Positions 1 through 17,064 of a stretch of DNA of 64,000 nucleotides are shown here, piece after piece. The position numbers were made by a program, and so were the translations under genes. This DNA comes from Shewanella sediminis HAW-EB3 (GTDB lineage: Bacteria > Pseudomonadota > Gammaproteobacteria > Enterobacterales > Shewanellaceae). The notes beneath the pieces are model-generated. The model had not been told where the DNA came from and made no database searches. It saw only the letters and a list, made by a program, of their open reading frames with translations. The stretch covers positions 496,001-560,000 of the forward strand of contig NC_009831.1 in the NCBI RefSeq assembly GCF_000018025.1, in the 5' to 3' direction. How positions within the stretch are numbered: position 1 is the first letter of the stretch; the number at the start of each line of letters is the position of its first letter.

Positions 1-575
<575 letters not shown>

Positions 576-716
576 ATACAACCCATATGGGTTTTGTAAT
601 GCAATGAGTGTTACTTCAAAAGAATACAAAGTACTTGATTTTAGTGTGACTCAAACTTTTATTTAAAGCTATTTAGATGATTCTGAATAGACAGCTTTCT
701 AAATTTTACCAAATTA

Positions 717-833
717 GTCTGGAAACCATAGCATTGTGGCCCCACCTGATCCCATCCCGAACTCAGAAGTGAAACGCAATCGCGCCGATGGTAGTGTGGG
801 GTCTCCCCATGTGAGAGTAGGTCATTTCCAGGC
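717..833 (+). rRNA. rrf: 5S rRNA (first copy)
   Basis: The 117-nt sequence is identical to the other three complete 5S copies in the window. The start GTCTGGAAACC pairs with the end TTTCCAGGC to form the terminal helix. It lies about 140 nt after the 23S end and is followed at once by a Rho-independent terminator. Confidence 0.96.
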
Positions 834-850
834 GCCTAATTAAGTGAAGA

Positions 851-876
851 AGCCACCTGAATAAGGTGGCTTTTTT
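851..876 (+). terminator. Rho-independent terminator T1 after first 5S
   Basis: GCCACC and GGTGGC form a stem around a short loop (TGAATAA), followed by six T. The same hairpin follows the 5S at 8183 and at 14912, and recurs alone at 1367-1392, so it is the standard rRNA operon terminator here. Confidence 0.9.
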
Positions 877-1079
877 GCGTTTGGGCTTTTAAAAAATATC
901 AAAGTTTATGTCTCGAACTTACCTGTATTGAAATCAGGTGGCTTATCCACTTAAGCACGTACGTGCAATGCCTACTCCCGACGTCGACCCGCCGCTGATC
1001 GGGACCTCCCGCTACGAATCACAGATTCTCCGCGTTCAATTATGGCTAAATACTGCGTATTTATAGCGCCATAATTTCA

Positions 1080-1130
1080 CCCCCATGTGTCCACTTCGTG
1101 GACTACGAGAGTAGGTCATTTCCAGGCGCC
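1080..1130 (+). repeat. Decayed 5S rRNA 3' tail
   Basis: CCCCATGTG, a short unrelated insert, then GAGAGTAGGTCATTTCCAGG and CGCCTAAT. Apart from the insert this is the last 35 nt or so of the 5S gene plus its flank. Very similar copies sit at 15159-15213 and 15793-15846. Confidence 0.75.
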
Positions 1131-1141
1131 TAATAAACGAT

Positions 1142-1173
1142 AAATCCCCAGCACTTCGTGTTGGGGATTTTTT
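1142..1173 (+). terminator. Rho-independent terminator T3 behind 5S tail
   Basis: AATCCCCAGCAC and GTGTTGGGGATT form the stem, followed by a T run. An identical hairpin is found at 15458-15489, where it again follows a 5S tail remnant. Confidence 0.85.
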
Positions 1174-1189
1174 CGTTTAACGGCTTTTT

Positions 1190-1213
1190 GAAATGACCAC
1201 TCGAACATGGGGA
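1190..1213 (-). repeat. Inverted 5S tail remnant
   Basis: GAAATGACC, a six-base variable part, then ACATGGGGA is close to the reverse complement of the 5S end (TCCCCATGT...GGTCATTTC). The same element occurs at 15280-15303, 15506-15529 and 15912-15935, each time just after a terminator. Confidence 0.6.
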
Positions 1214-1366
1214 ATATAAAGAGTCCGAACGCAGTGAGGCTCAATACTCATGTAGAGTAGGGTGGAACTGCTGCGCTTATCAAGCGTAGCTTGATGCTGC
1301 GGTGTAACGCGGAGAGCTTGCTCGAAGCTGACCATGACAGGCGCACTCCTGAATTTAAAGTGAAGA

Positions 1367-1392
1367 AGCCACCTGAATAAGGTGGCTTTTTT
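1367..1392 (+). terminator. Second copy of terminator T1
   Basis: The same GCCACC/GGTGGC hairpin plus T run as at 851-876, here preceded only by a degraded 5S end (GACCATGACAGGCGC). The flanking sequence downstream (TTGCGTTTGGGC) is also duplicated. Confidence 0.85.
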
Positions 1393-1776
1393 GCGTTTGG
1401 GCTTTTAAAAAAATATCAAAGTTTATGTCTCGAACTTACCTGTATCGAAATCAGGAGGCTTATCCACTTAAGCACGTACGTGCAATGCCTACTCCCGATG
1501 TCGCTTCCCGCTACGAATCCTGGATTTTCCGCGTTCATTTTTTACTTAAACAACTGGGGCTAACTACTGCGTATTTATAGCGCCATAACTTCCCCCCCAT
1601 GTGTTCACTTCGCTGACGTCGAGAGTAGGGTGAAGGCCCTGCGTTTTTCAAGCGAAGCTTGATGATGGAGCTGAACATGGAGGATTTATCCGTAGCTGAC
1701 CATGACAGGCGCCTTTGCTCTTAGCTTAAAAGCAGTTAGCGCACTATGGGTGTTAATTTCTGGCATCATTCTATTG

Positions 1777-1846
1777 TGTAGGACCGGCTTTAGCCGGGAA
1801 TCGCTCATTTCGTTATACAAGCTTCGCGGCTAAAGCACGCTTCTAC
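1777..1846. repeat. REP-like inverted pair
   Basis: TGTAGGACCGGCTTTAGCCG opens the unit, and TTCGCGGCTAAAGCACGC followed by TTCTACG closes it in the opposite orientation. Each arm is itself a small hairpin (GGCTTTAGCC). This is the layout of REP doublets (BIME) of gammaproteobacteria. A second pair is at 15939-16008 and a single arm at 8481-8505. No REP-associated transposase gene is in the window. Confidence 0.7.
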
Positions 1847-2299
1847 GTAGAGGCTAGCTGCTTTCTCGTGGATCCTTTCAATCGTGCACTTCTTCTTTGA
1901 ACAAGATCTACACCACCAAAATTAAAATGTTTCTTGTACTGCAAAGCCAGGTGTATTCTTCCATGGATAGAAGTTGCAGAGCTTATTTCTGGGGAGGAGC
2001 AGAGAACAAAGGGGCTAACTTCAGGCCGTTGCGCTTTTATAGGGCCAGTTCATTTGATGATTTAACCACTGTGTACGTACAGCAGCTCAGTGCTTGGTTG
2101 CATAAAAGTCTCAGCTGGTTGATTTTTATACATAAGTTTAGGTGGGATATCATTTGTGTATGGCCAATTTTAGAAGTGGAAACTCTAGTGAAAATGACGG
2201 TAGCCTAAGGCGGTTGTGGGTAACTCTGTGCGTAATTGGTATGTAACATGTGTTTAAGCATCTCTTTTATAAAAACATTCATTTTTCACTAATTAGCGC

Positions 2300-2327
2300 T
2301 TGTGCTCTGCCTAAAACTCCCTATAAT
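2300..2327 (+). promoter_or_regulatory. Upstream rRNA promoter, complete operon 1
   Basis: -35 TTGTGC (2300-2305), 16-nt spacer, -10 TATAAT (2322-2327), then a C-rich start region (TCGCTCCC). The same promoter is conserved at 9339-9366 before the next operon. Confidence 0.7.
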
Positions 2328-2547
2328 TCGCTCCCACTGACACGGCACAGCAGGCCAACTAGACTAACGCTTAGAGATTAGAAATAGTCACTAAGCTTGA
2401 TAGTACGGGACTTGCAGCAGTGTTAGAGATTAGATTTTCAATAGAAATTCTAATCAGGTGAAAAGCGGTTTAAGTGGTTCACTGATGTGCCTTACATACG
2501 AGAGTGTATAAGAAATCATCGCTTGAAAAACTTCTTAAAATAAGCGC

Positions 2548-2575
2548 TTGACGCCAACCACGGAGCGTGTAGAAT
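2548..2575 (+). promoter_or_regulatory. Downstream rRNA promoter, complete operon 1
   Basis: -35 TTGACG (2548-2553), 16-nt spacer, -10 TAGAAT (2570-2575), followed by a GC-rich discriminator (ACGCCTCC) of the kind linked to stringent and growth-rate control of rRNA. An A/T-rich stretch just upstream could act as an UP element. The duplicate is at 9587-9614. Confidence 0.75.
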
Positions 2576-2634
2576 ACGCCTCCTCAAGCCAACGACCTAG
2601 CGTCTAACGGCAGCATCTGAAAGATTGATGCTAA

Positions 2635-2649
2635 CGCTCTTTAACAAAT
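2635..2649 (+). promoter_or_regulatory. boxA-like antitermination site in rRNA leader
   Basis: CGCTCTTTAACAAATT closely matches the boxA element (TGCTCTTTAACA) at which the Nus factors assemble on rRNA leaders. It lies about 200 nt before 16S. The duplicate is at 9674-9688. Confidence 0.75.
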
Positions 2650-2842
2650 TGAAACAAGAAATCTGTGTGGACACTCACAGGTGTTGAGTTATTCGAAACT
2701 ACTTCTCACGAAGTAGTCAAAAATTTTACTCAATGTAAGATGAGTGTTCATAGCAATATGTACAAACGTTTTTAAGATTCTTCCGAGTCTTTTAAACGAA
2801 ATCAGAATTCATTGAGCCGGTTCTTAGGAACCAACAAAACTT

Positions 2843-4385
<1,543 letters not shown>

Positions 4386-4733
4386 CCTATACGACTAACT
4401 TAATGTTTGTTGAGTGTTCACACAGATAACTTGTTCTTGTTAGAGCGAGTGGCATACCTAGACGGTAATGCTTGTTCTTTAAAAATTTGGAAAGCTGATA
4501 GTGTTAATGTGAAAGGGACTATTGTGGAAGGTATCTCGTAAGGGATAGCAACTGCTTTAGTTAATAGCATTAATGCGAAAATAAATAATTGAGTTCTCAA
4601 ACACTTAAAATCAAGTGCCCGACTCAGTCATTAGAGATTTACTTCTTTAACGATTGGGTCATGAGTATTCTTTTGGCGAAAGTAAACACCATTAGTTGCA
4701 ATGCAACGCAGATGAAACTCATTTGGGTTGTAT
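4386..4733 (+). other. 16S-23S spacer without tRNA genes
   Basis: The 348-nt spacer contains a second boxA-like site (TGTTCTTTAAAAATTT, near 4472) but no tRNA cloverleaf; tRNA-Ile and tRNA-Ala, common here in related bacteria, are absent. The copy in the next operon (11425-11762) is about 10 nt shorter and differs around its last third. Confidence 0.8.
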
Positions 4734-7627
<2,894 letters not shown>

Positions 7628-7766
7628 ATACAACCCATATGGGTTTTGTATGAAGCTAGTGTGATTACTTCAAAAGAATACAGTACTTGATTTTAGTGTG
7701 ACTCAACTTATTTAAGAGCTATTTAGAAGATTCTAGATAGACAGCTTTCTAAATTTTACCAAATTA

Positions 7767-7883
7767 GTCTGGAAACCATAGCATTGTGGCCCCACCTGAT
7801 CCCATCCCGAACTCAGAAGTGAAACGCAATCGCGCCGATGGTAGTGTGGGGTCTCCCCATGTGAGAGTAGGTCATTTCCAGGC
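7767..7883 (+). rRNA. rrf: 5S rRNA (complete operon 1, first)
   Basis: 117 nt, identical to the copy at 717. It is followed not by a terminator but by about 90 nt of A/T-rich spacer, a tRNA-Thr and another 5S, so it is internal to the operon. Confidence 0.97.
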
Positions 7884-7972
7884 GCCTAATATAGTTAAAT
7901 ATGATAGTGCAGTGAATTTCATCTAAGATGAAAACACGTAAGACTCAATCGTAGTAATAAATTTAAAATATT

Positions 7973-8048
<76 letters not shown>

Positions 8049-8066
8049 TTTTAGTTAAAAGAATTT

Positions 8067-8183
8067 GTCTGGAAACCATAGCATTGTGGCCCCACCTGAT
8101 CCCATCCCGAACTCAGAAGTGAAACGCAATCGCGCCGATGGTAGTGTGGGGTCTCCCCATGTGAGAGTAGGTCATTTCCAGGC
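8067..8183 (+). rRNA. rrf: 5S rRNA (complete operon 1, second, distal)
   Basis: Another complete 117-nt 5S only 18 nt after the tRNA-Thr. It gives this operon two 5S genes and is followed by terminator T1. Confidence 0.97.
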
Positions 8184-8200
8184 GCCTAATTAAGTGAAGA

Positions 8201-8226
8201 AGCCACCTGAATAAGGTGGCTTTTTT
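8201..8226 (+). terminator. Rho-independent terminator T1, complete operon 1
   Basis: AGCCACC/GGTGGCT stem followed by a T run, identical to the hairpin after the first and last 5S genes. Confidence 0.9.
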
Positions 8227-8480
8227 GCGTTTGGGCTATTTTAAGTTTTGGCTCAGTAGCTCATGGTCCAGTTCAATGTAGGCAGGTGACTTCTCCACTT
8301 AGGTAGGCATGAATGCCTACTTCACATGCAGCCCGTAGCGACTTCGTCGATGTGGCCGTTAATTGCATCCATGCATTAACGGTATTTCCGCCATCCATGG
8401 CGGTCAGGGTCTCCGTTTTGTTGGCATTTTGCAGTAAGTTTCTCAGCGGCTATGACTGGCGCCTTCGCTCTTAAGAAGGC

Positions 8481-8505
8481 TTCGCGGCTAAAGCACGCTC
8501 CTACA
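8481..8505 (-). repeat. Single REP-like arm
   Basis: TTCGCGGCTAAAGCACGCTC then CTACA is the reverse complement of the REP unit seen in the pairs at 1777-1846 and 15939-16008. Only one arm is recognisable here. Confidence 0.65.
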
Positions 8506-8703
8506 GAGGAAGGCTGGTTACGAAATTCAGGATGGATGTAAAAAGGGGTAATATCAATCGGTATAAAGATGTGATCGGTCAGCGAGAATTTAGCGCTTTA
8601 GAGACAATGTTATTAATTGCATACTTGGATCTAGTACCCTGCTTCGCTCAACCTCCAATATCCATATAGCCGTGCATTATTCTACCTTCGCCATATATGG
8701 GCC

Positions 8704-9195
8704 TCATCCGGTTTGCAAGGCGTTCAGTTGTGCACCAAAGACATTTTCATTGTCTTTATCGGTTACCGTTTCTCCCTGTATAACTTCCAGTTCGCCAATC
8801 TTGACTCTCGTTAATGCTTGTTACTGGATCTACAATTACCATGGCGGTTGCCCTAGCTTCGAAAACAGACATTTTGATCTTACATTTATACGAAAAATCA
8901 TCCGTCTAGACTGCCACGTGAGAGGGCATCGGCCCGATTGTATTCTATGGATCTGGCTTTTCATTCCAGTTCCCCCAGCTATTCCTTCATGAAACTCGCT
9001 ATATTTCTCCTTATTCCCTGCTCTTAGGCTTGGCTCATTTTAGTTGCCAGGCCGATATTCGTTATTACCGATATCAATATGAAGAGTGTAAACCTGATTG
9101 GACAACAGCTTTGATCGTATAAGTTTCAGCATCGGACCTATTGAACCGCTTTAATTGATTGGTTTTCAACCGTTAATGTGATCGGTGAATACATG
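8704..9195 (-). pseudogene. Possible multiply frameshifted gene relic, family unknown
   Basis: Read on the minus strand, short protein-like runs follow one another in shifting frames with occasional stops. They include SPITLTVENQSIKAVQ, then SDAETYTIKAVVQSG, then IDIGNNEYRPGN, then EKYSEFHEGIAGGTGM, then TAMVIVDPVTSINES, and finally KIGELEVIQGETVTDKDNEN running to a stop at 8704. The composition is reasonable for protein, but no single frame is intact and I recognise no family. It may be a decayed gene carried between rRNA operons, or chance; confidence is low. Confidence 0.3.
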
Positions 9196-9338
9196 ACGTG
9201 ACTGATGCGTATGAGGGCTAAATCAGCATCAGTCGCGCTTTACTTGTGCCGGTTGTGGGTAACCCTGTGCGCAACTGGTGCGCAAGCTGTTCTTAAGTGC
9301 CAATTTGATAAAAACACCCATATATCAGTAATTAGCGC

Positions 9339-9366
9339 TTGTGCTCTGCCTAAAACTCCCTATAAT
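9339..9366 (+). promoter_or_regulatory. Upstream rRNA promoter, complete operon 2
   Basis: -35 TTGTGC, 16-nt spacer, -10 TATAAT, identical to 2300-2327. Confidence 0.7.
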
Positions 9367-9586
9367 TCGCTCCCACTGACACGGCACAGCAGGCCAACTA
9401 AGCTAATGACTTGAGATTAGAAATAGTCGAAAGGTTAGATAGGACGGGACTTGCAGCAGTGTTAGAGATTAGATTTTCAATAGAAACTCTAATCAGGTGA
9501 AAAGCGGTTTAAGCGGTTCATTGATGTGCCTTACATACGAGAGTGTATAAGAAATCATCGCTTGAAAAACTTCTTAAAATAAGCGC

Positions 9587-9614
9587 TTGACGCCAACCAC
9601 GGAGCGTGTAGAAT
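9587..9614 (+). promoter_or_regulatory. Downstream rRNA promoter, complete operon 2
   Basis: -35 TTGACG, 16-nt spacer, -10 TAGAAT and GC-rich discriminator, identical to 2548-2575. Confidence 0.75.
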
Positions 9615-9673
9615 ACGCCTCCTCAAGCCAACGACCTAGCGTCTAACGGCAGCATCTGAAAGATTGATGCTAG

Positions 9674-9688
9674 CGCTCTTTAACAAAT
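9674..9688 (+). promoter_or_regulatory. boxA-like antitermination site in rRNA leader
   Basis: GCGCTCTTTAACAAA, same position and sequence as in the previous operon apart from one base just upstream. Confidence 0.75.
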
Positions 9689-9881
9689 TGAAACAAGAAA
9701 TCTGTGTGGACACTCACAGGTGTTGAGTTATTCGAAACTACTTCTCACGAAGTAGTCAAAAATTTTACTCAATGTAAGATGAGTGTTCATAGCAATATGT
9801 ACAAACGTTTTTAAGATTCTTCCGAGTCTTTTAAACGAAATCAGAATTCATTGAGCCGGTTCTTAGGAACCAACAAAACTT

Positions 9882-11424
<1,543 letters not shown>

Positions 11425-11762
11425 CCTATACGACTAACTTAATGTTTGTTGAGTGTTCACACAGATAACTTGTTCTTGTTAGAGCGAGTGGCATACCTAG
11501 ACGGTAATGCTTGTTCTTTAAAAATTTGGAAAGCTGATAGTGTTAATGTGAAAGGGACTATTGTGGAAGATATCTCGTAAGGGATAACAACTGTTTTAGT
11601 TAATAGCATTAATGCGAAAATAAATAATTGAGTTCTCAAACACTTAAAATCAAGTGCCCGAACGATTTACCTTAATTGGTAATGAGTTCATGAGTATTCT
11701 TTTGGCGAAAGTAAACACCATTAGTTGCAATGCAACACAGATGAAACTCATTTGGGTTGTAT
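11425..11762 (+). other. 16S-23S spacer without tRNA genes
   Basis: The 338-nt spacer has the same boxA-like site (TGTTCTTTAAAAATTT) and no tRNA. It diverges from the first copy mainly around 11660-11695, where about 10 nt are missing. Confidence 0.8.
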
Positions 11763-14656
<2,894 letters not shown>

Positions 14657-14795
14657 ATACAACCCGTATGGGTTTTGTATGAAGCTAGTGTGATTACTTC
14701 AAAAGAATACAGTACTTGATTTTAGTGTGACTCAACTTATTTAAGAGCTATTTAGAAGATTCTAGATAGACAGCTTTCTAAATTTTACCAAATTA

Positions 14796-14912
14796 GTCTG
14801 GAAACCATAGCATTGTGGCCCCACCTGATCCCATCCCGAACTCAGAAGTGAAACGCAATCGCGCCGATGGTAGTGTGGGGTCTCCCCATGTGAGAGTAGG
14901 TCATTTCCAGGC
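14796..14912 (+). rRNA. rrf: 5S rRNA (complete operon 2)
   Basis: 117 nt, identical to the other 5S copies, followed by terminator T1. This operon has no distal tRNA. Confidence 0.97.
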
Positions 14913-14930
14913 GCCTAATTAAGTGAAGAA

Positions 14931-14956
14931 GCCACCTGAATAAGGTGGCTTTTTTG
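14931..14956 (+). terminator. Rho-independent terminator T1, complete operon 2
   Basis: GCCACC/GGTGGC stem with T run, identical to 851-876. Confidence 0.9.
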
Positions 14957-15221
14957 CGTTTGGGCTTTTAAAAAATATCAAAGTTTATGTCTCGAACTTA
15001 CCTGTATTGAAATCAGGTGGCTTATCCACTTAAGCACGTACGTGCAATGCCTACTCCCGACGTCGACCCGCCGCTGAGCGGGACCTCCCGCTACGAATCA
15101 CAGATTCTCCGCGTTCAATTATGGCTAAATACTGCGTATTTATAGCGCCATAATTTCACCCCCATGTGTCCACTTCGTGGACTACGAGAGTAGGTCATTT
15201 CCAGGCGCCTAATAAACGAGA

Positions 15222-15252
15222 AAGCCCATTGCTAACGCAATGGGCTTTTTTC
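15222..15252 (+). terminator. Rho-independent terminator T2 behind 5S tail
   Basis: AAGCCCATTGC and GCAATGGGCTT form an 11-bp stem with a short loop, followed by T residues. Confidence 0.85.
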
Positions 15253-15457
15253 GTTTTTAGTCTGGACTCTTTGCTAGAAGAAGTGACCACTCGAACATGG
15301 GGAAATAGATAGCGCATGCGCAGCATGCTTCATCTCCATGTGGAGTAGGGTGAAATAGGCGTTGTTGGCGAAGCGTAGCTTTGCGCCTATTGAACGCGGA
15401 GGGTTTACCCGCAGCTGACCATTTCCAGGCGCCTAATTTCTCGTAAAAAGAGTCGAT

Positions 15458-15489
15458 AAATCCCCAGCACTTCGTGTTGGGGATTTTTT
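15458..15489 (+). terminator. Rho-independent terminator T3, second copy
   Basis: AATCCCCAGCAC/GTGTTGGGGATT with a T run, the same hairpin as at 1142-1173. The next 40 nt are also shared with the left array. Confidence 0.85.
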
Positions 15490-15792
15490 CGTTTAACGGC
15501 TTTTTGAAATGACCACTCGAACATGGGGAAGTAAATAGCGCATGCGAAGCATGCATCTTATCCATGTGATAGTAGGGGGAAGCCCCTGTGCTTATCAAAC
15601 GAAGTTTGATGCTGGAGCTGAACGCGGAGAGCTTTGCTCGAAGCTGGGCATTGAAGGCGCCTTTGTTGCAGGTTACAAAAGCACTTCCCACGATTCAATT
15701 CCGCCGCTGAGCGGGACCTCCCGCTACGAATCCAGGATTCTCCGCGTTCAATGATGGCTAAATACTGCGTATTTATAGCGCCATAATTTCAC

Positions 15793-15846
15793 CCCCATGT
15801 GTCCACTTCGTGGACTACGAGAGTAGGTCATTTCCAGGCGCCTAAT
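15793..15846 (+). repeat. Decayed 5S rRNA 3' tail
   Basis: CCCCATGTG, an insert with a small hairpin (GTCCACTTCGTGGAC), then GAGAGTAGGTCATTTCCAGG. Nearly identical to 1080-1130 and 15159-15213, including about 90 nt upstream. Confidence 0.75.
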
Positions 15847-15852
15847 AACGAT

Positions 15853-15883
15853 AAAGCCCGTTGCTCACGCAACGGGCTTTTTT
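15853..15883 (+). terminator. Rho-independent terminator T4 behind 5S tail
   Basis: AAGCCCGTTGC/GCAACGGGCTT stem followed by T residues. It differs from T2 by one base in each arm, and the two changes pair (A-T to G-C). Confidence 0.85.
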
Positions 15884-15938
15884 CGTTTTTAGTCTGGACT
15901 CTTTGCTACAAGAAATGACCACTCGAACATGGGGAAAG

Positions 15939-16008
15939 TGTAGGACCGGCTTTAGCCGGGAATAGCTCATTTATAATATAAGCATCGCGGCTGAAGCGCG
16001 CTCCTACA
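15939..16008. repeat. REP-like inverted pair
   Basis: TGTAGGACCGGCTTTAGCCG in one direction and TCGCGGCTGAAGCGCGCTCC plus TACA in the other, the same architecture as 1777-1846. Confidence 0.7.
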
Positions 16009-16257
16009 TAAAGGGGGTATTTCCGCCATCAGATGTTTAGGATTAAAAATGCCTTGATGGCATGGATGCCAGAAAAAGGCTATGAGACTCGCAGGGAAGC
16101 CCTCGATTTCGAATGGGGTAAACGTGGAGAGTTGCTGGCACCTACGATAGCGGCTAACTGTATTATGTAACCCATAGCAACCTCGTGTCGTCATTCGTTC
16201 CTGTAGTGAAGATGTTTCGGCTATTTGAACTAGATGTCGCCCCAAGAATTAAGTCAT

Positions 16258-16371
16258 GCTCTGTAACGCCTTCCTTAATGGAAATTTGCGTTTTACAGAG
16301 CTAGGACATCTTAGATAACTGATATTTGGTTGGAATGAGGAAGAGCCTAAGTCATTTTGGAATTAGGCTCT
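16258..16371. repeat. Two consecutive hairpins downstream of mutT
   Basis: GCTCTGTAACGC (16258-16269) pairs with GCGTTTTACAGAGC (16288-16301), and AGAGCCTAA (16342-16350) pairs perfectly with TTAGGCTCT (16363-16371). Neither has a T run on either side, so they are not typical intrinsic terminators. They may fold the 3' end of the minus-strand pil-mutT transcript. Confidence 0.5.
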
Positions 16372-16379
16372 GAAGTGAC

Positions 16380-16769
16380 TTAAAGAGACTGTAGTTTGTC
16401 GATTATTGGAGTGTTAGCTTCAGGGAAATCATACTCTCCTAATTTATCTACATTTGCCCATAACACCTGCTGTCCTTCCAGCCCTTCAGCAAGACCTGAA
16501 TAGCCATTTACCGTATGGATGTCTAAGAGTACTTCTTTGTCAGGATAATCATGTGAGATCGTCATTAAGGGGCTTGTAGCAATGACGATAAGGTTTACCT
16601 CTTCTCTAAGCTCTCTAATCAATGCTTGTGAACCAGTCTCACCGCTTTCAACCTTGCCTCCAGGAAACTCCCACTTGCCACCTTGGTGTAAGTGAGACGG
16701 TCGTTTGGCTAACAATACCTGATTTTGATTGTTAAGGACTACGCCTACGGCGACATGTATCCGCTTCAT
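16380..16769 (-). CDS. mutT: 8-oxo-dGTP diphosphatase MutT (Nudix)
   Basis: Nudix hydrolase of 129 residues, the usual MutT size. MutT removes oxidised GTP nucleotides from the pool and so prevents A:T to C:G transversions. The Nudix box spans about residues 38-60 with GGKVESGE and RELREEV; the metal-binding glutamates are present, but the box glycine that normally follows EEV is Asn59. The start ATG lies 3 nt after the yacG stop, so it is co-transcribed as the last gene of the pil-coaE-zapD-yacG-mutT run. In E. coli mutT sits near secA rather than next to yacG. The assignment is firm at family level and good for mutT by context. Confidence 0.92.
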   Translation of the reverse strand: MKRIHVAVGVVLNNQNQVLLAKRPSHLHQGGKWEFPGGKVESGETGSQALIRELREEVNLIVIATSPLMTISHDYPDKEVLLDIHTVNGYSGLAEGLEGQQVLWANVDKLGEYDFPEANTPIIDKLQSL

Positions 16770-16772
16770 TGA

Positions 16773-16985
16773 TTATTGATCCTTAAAGAAGTCAGCTTCA
16801 TCGTAGCCTAAGCCATCTAGGGTTTCAGGATCAAATTCGGACTTAACTGGAATTGCATGCTTTTCTGAGGCCCAATCTCCCAAGTCAATAAGTTTACATC
16901 TATCGCTACAGAAAGGCTTAAATTTAGACTCGCTGTTCCAAATGACTTCTTTTTGGCAGGTTGGACATTTCACTGTTGTTGTCAT
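16773..16985 (-). CDS. yacG: DNA gyrase inhibitor YacG (zinc-binding)
   Basis: Small zinc protein of 70 residues. Four cysteines, C7 and C10 (CPTC) and C26 and C30 (CSDRC), form the zinc site of the YacG family, followed by the conserved segment [18 protein letters not shown]. coli YacG binds GyrB and blocks DNA binding by gyrase. The gene lies 79 nt after zapD and 3 nt before mutT, as in many gammaproteobacteria where coaE, zapD and yacG stay together. Confidence 0.95.
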   Translation of the reverse strand: MTTTVKCPTCQKEVIWNSESKFKPFCSDRCKLIDLGDWASEKHAIPVKSEFDPETLDGLGYDEADFFKDQ

Positions 16986-17064
16986 GTTTAGTTCTCTTGA
17001 ACCGGTTTCGTGACTTGTTAGAAACAGATCACGTTATATAGTAGATATGACAATAATACTGATT

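Larger units (their letters stand above)
877..2295. other. Gene-free spacer with decayed 5S tails, terminators and a REP pair
   Basis: No credible gene is seen. The open frame at 1897-2208 starts inside spacer sequence, has no ribosome binding site and resembles no protein known to me. Partial copies of the 5S 3' end lie at 1080-1130 and 1593-1635, with weaker ones near 1328-1345 and 1697-1713 (GACCATGACAGGCGC). An inverted copy lies at 1190-1213. Terminator hairpins follow at 1142-1173 and 1367-1392. A REP-like inverted pair lies at 1777-1846. From about 2211 the sequence is shared with the region upstream of the third operon. Confidence 0.7.
8227..9338. other. Gene-free spacer between rRNA operons
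   Basis: Holds a single REP-like arm (8481-8505), a copy of the ATACCGATTGGTAT family in reverse (near 8562-8577) and a possible gene relic on the minus strand (8704-9195). The plus-strand open frames at 8672-8992 and 9205-9414 have no ribosome binding site or recognisable motif. From about 9250 onward the sequence repeats that before the previous operon. Confidence 0.6.
14957..16257. other. Gene-free spacer: array of 5S tails, terminators and a REP pair
   Basis: The first 250 nt repeat the spacer after the first 5S (877-1130). 5S tail remnants lie at 15159-15213, 15416-15437 and 15793-15846. Each is followed by a different terminator (15222-15252, 15458-15489, 15853-15883) and then by an inverted 5S-like piece. 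A REP pair follows at 15939-16008. The open frames at 15257-15691, 15542-15754 and 15967-16245 run across these repeats and are not credible genes. Confidence 0.7.

Noticed and set aside
1897..2208. 103-residue open frame in the spacer before complete operon 1
   Set aside because: No ribosome binding site, no recognisable motif, and its end overlaps the shared rRNA upstream repeat.
4386..4733. tRNA-Ile or tRNA-Ala in the 16S-23S spacers
   Set aside because: No cloverleaf and no CCA-ended acceptor stem in either spacer.
8672..8992. 106-residue plus-strand open frame between rRNA operons
   Set aside because: Odd composition and no motif; the minus strand of the same stretch gives more protein-like but frameshifted segments, so this frame is probably a shadow or chance.
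15257..15691. 144-residue minus-strand open frame
   Set aside because: Runs across 5S tails and two terminator hairpins; the amino-acid sequence is just translated repeats.
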